From Rippkaea orientalis PCC 8801 (lineage in GTDB: Bacteria > Cyanobacteriota > Cyanobacteriia > Cyanobacteriales > Microcystaceae), in contig NC_011726.1 in NCBI RefSeq assembly GCF_000021805.1, positions 3,442,097-3,506,096 on the forward strand: a stretch of DNA of 64,000 bases, given 5' to 3'. Below, piece after piece: positions 62,558-64,000 of the stretch. Under the pieces are notes generated by a model. The model saw only the letters and a program-made list of their open reading frames with translations, was not told the DNA's origin and searched no databases. How positions within the stretch are numbered: the stretch's first letter is position 1; the number at the start of each line of letters is the position of its first letter. The translations under genes and the position numbers were made by a program.

Positions 62558-62893
62558 GGATACCCCTCCTTAGAACTGCGATCGCGCTTTTTTGTGTAAT
62601 TGTAATTGACTTATTCTATTAACAAGACGTTCCCTGAATTTTCGATAGATTTAGCGAGAGCATAGCTTAGCACATTTTACCCATAAAAATTAACTTGAAT
62701 AAAAGAATTAACAATCTCTCTGGTTAGACATGGAAATCATAGCAGATGCGGGGTTTATTTGATAGAGCAACAAGGTTGAAAGTTGAGAAAAATGTAAAGA
62801 TTTGTCAGTTCAGAGACACCAGTAAGCCAGAAATTGAGTAAGCTTAATAAAGTAGACTTTTTTTTAAAGGATACTTGTCAGCAGCTTGTCTTT
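62558..62893. other. 336-bp divergent spacer between ddl and ABC ATPase
   Basis: One HIP1-like site near 62579 and AT-rich sequence; nothing further recognised. It must contain both promoters. Confidence 0.4.
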
Positions 62894-64000
62894 ATGTCAG
62901 ATACTATTATTCGGGTCGAAAATTTAGGAAAAAAGTACATTATTGGCCATCAAGTTGAGGGGCGATCTCGTTATGTTGCCCTACGGGATGTTCTCGCTAA
63001 TGGGGTCAAATCCCTTTGGAAATCTTTTAAAGATCCTAAAGCGAAAACTCGAAATAATCAAGAAGAATTTTGGGCATTAAAGGACGTTTCTTTTGAAGTC
63101 AAACGAGGAGAAGCTATTGGCATTATTGGACGCAATGGAGCCGGAAAATCTACCCTATTAAAGATTTTAAGTCGTATTACCGAACCCACCACAGGACGAG
63201 TTTCTTTAAGAGGGAGAGTAGCGAGTTTATTAGAAGTAGGAACAGGGTTTCATCCAGAATTAACAGGAAGAGAAAATATTTATCTTAACGGTGCAATTTT
63301 AGGAATGACTAAGGCAGAAATTAAACGTAAGTTTGATGAAATTGTTGCCTTTGCAGAAGTGGAAAAGTTTCTCGATACTCCTGTTAAGCGATATTCATCA
63401 GGAATGTATGTTAGATTGGCTTTTGCAGTTGCTGCTCATTTAGAACCCGAAATCTTAGTAGTGGATGAAGTTTTAGCAGTAGGAGATGCAGCCTTTCAGA
63501 AAAAATGCTTAGGAAAAATGGGAGATGTAGCCACAAAAGAAGGACGAACGGTTTTATTTGTTAGCCATAATATGGGAGCGATAAAAAGCTTATGTTATCG
63601 GACCCTAGTCTTAAAACAAGGCAAACTGGTTTTAGATAGCAATGTAGAAAATGGGATTAGCAAATATTTATCAGAAGACAACTTATCGGATTCACAAATT
63701 ATTTGGGATCAGGAAAATGCACCTCAATCTCCTGAACTAAAATTTATGAAAGCTTACATTTTAAATCATGAACAATTACCAGCATCTATTTTAGATTATC
63801 GTCATGGTTTTTCAATTGTTCTTGAGTATGAAGTTTTGAAACCTTTGAAGGGACTAAGAATAGGATTTTCTTTACAAAACTTTGAGGGGATTTTTTTGTG
63901 TGGTTCTAATGATCCTGATGGATGGAAACACGACATTAGAGAATCTGGGTATTATAAAAGTCAATGTTATTTTCCTGGGTATATGTTAAATCATGGTAGA
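62894..64000 (+). CDS. Polysaccharide-export ABC transporter ATPase, Wzt-like (3' end cut by window)
   Basis: At least 369 codons from the ATG at 62894; the frame runs off the window. Walker A GIIGRNGAGKSTLLKILS (near residue 75), signature YSSGMYVRLAFAVAAHLEPE, Walker B LVVDEVLAVGD and H-loop VSHN. The N-terminal ALRDVL..WALKDVSFEV layout and VASLLEVGTGFHPELTGREN are typical of the TagH/Wzt group exporting teichoic acid or O-antigen. Beyond residue 245 a Wzt-like carbohydrate-binding domain begins (LEYEVLKPLKGLRIGFSL). A matching Wzm permease should lie beyond the window. Confidence 0.9.
   Translation, partial: MSDTIIRVENLGKKYIIGHQVEGRSRYVALRDVLANGVKSLWKSFKDPKAKTRNNQEEFWALKDVSFEVKRGEAIGIIGRNGAGKSTLLKILSRITEPTTGRVSLRGRVASLLEVGTGFHPELTGRENIYLNGAILGMTKAEIKRKFDEIVAFAEVEKFLDTPVKRYSSGMYVRLAFAVAAHLEPEILVVDEVLAVGDAAFQKKCLGKMGDVATKEGRTVLFVSHNMGAIKSLCYRTLVLKQGKLVLDSNVENGISKYLSEDNLSDSQIIWDQENAPQSPELKFMKAYILNHEQLPASILDYRHGFSIVLEYEVLKPLKGLRIGFSLQNFEGIFLCGSNDPDGWKHDIRESGYYKSQCYFPGYMLNHGR

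Noticed and set aside
1-64000. tRNA, rRNA, tmRNA or known riboswitches
   Set aside because: I scanned spacers for cloverleaf-like and T-loop motifs and found none convincing; a covariance-model search would be decisive.

Overview
The window reads as chromosome from a unicellular cyanobacterium of the Crocosphaera/Cyanothece/Rippkaea type. This is inferred from many GCGATCGC (HIP1) octamers, moderate AT content, a CikA clock-input kinase, cyanobacteriochrome taxis receptors, a PatA-type regulator, a HypE, a SphX-type phosphate-binding protein and abundant tandem heptamer repeats. No tRNA, rRNA or CRISPR array was recognised. No prophage or plasmid module is visible. Mobile DNA is limited to decayed IS630-, IS701- and IS982-type remnants.

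Layout. 1-5160: high-affinity phosphate uptake, with pstS-pstC-pstA-pstB on the minus strand facing a divergent second phosphate-binding lipoprotein; a candidate Pho box lies upstream of pstS, and the three spacers between the pst genes carry heptamer repeats. 5161-9798: a repeat-rich spacer, two overlapping small unknown genes and cobN. 9967-12258: a CikA-type kinase. 12282-19137: rnc, a NucA-like nuclease, a DMT transporter, a cyclophilin, a SOUL protein, a TPR protein, a TspO-related protein and a dienelactone hydrolase. 19375-20546: a divergent GNAT/TetR pair with two matching operators. 20613-25143: a zinc-ribbon protein, a PatA-like regulator, sulfiredoxin, an HTH/GrpE-like fusion, a conserved unknown and hypE. 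25306-27656: Uma2-family genes (one with a stop, one intact) around an insertion-sequence graveyard.

27690-40458 (minus): a CobT-like protein, an SLH protein and then a surface-glycan operon. Read in transcription order the operon is rfbF, rfbG, a sugar C-methyltransferase, a 3,5-epimerase, an NDP-sugar reductase/epimerase, two tandem paralogous polytopic membrane proteins, a GtrB-like glycosyltransferase and a DprE1/DprE2-like oxidase-reductase pair. I infer a CDP-linked branched deoxysugar route together with a polyprenyl-phosphate sugar that is epimerised in place.

40993-55013 (plus): a Pix/Tax-type chemotaxis operon: PatA/PixG-like regulator, CheY, CheW, a GAF-GAF receptor, a free DUF3365 haem protein, a second GAF-GAF receptor, a CheA-REC hybrid and a CheW. 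Both receptors carry a DXCF-type bilin GAF, so light sensing is likely; the c-type haem protein suggests an added redox or gas input. 55075-64000: a frameshifted Uma2 gene, rplU-rpmA, an IS982 scrap touching minE, minC-minD-minE, an OmpR-type regulator, hisG, ddl and the start of a Wzt-like polysaccharide-export ATPase cut by the window edge.

A recurring theme is tandem short repeats in spacers between genes. Two repeat families have also entered coding sequence in frame: an 18-mer in cheA and a SAPLRLCV-encoding repeat in cobN.
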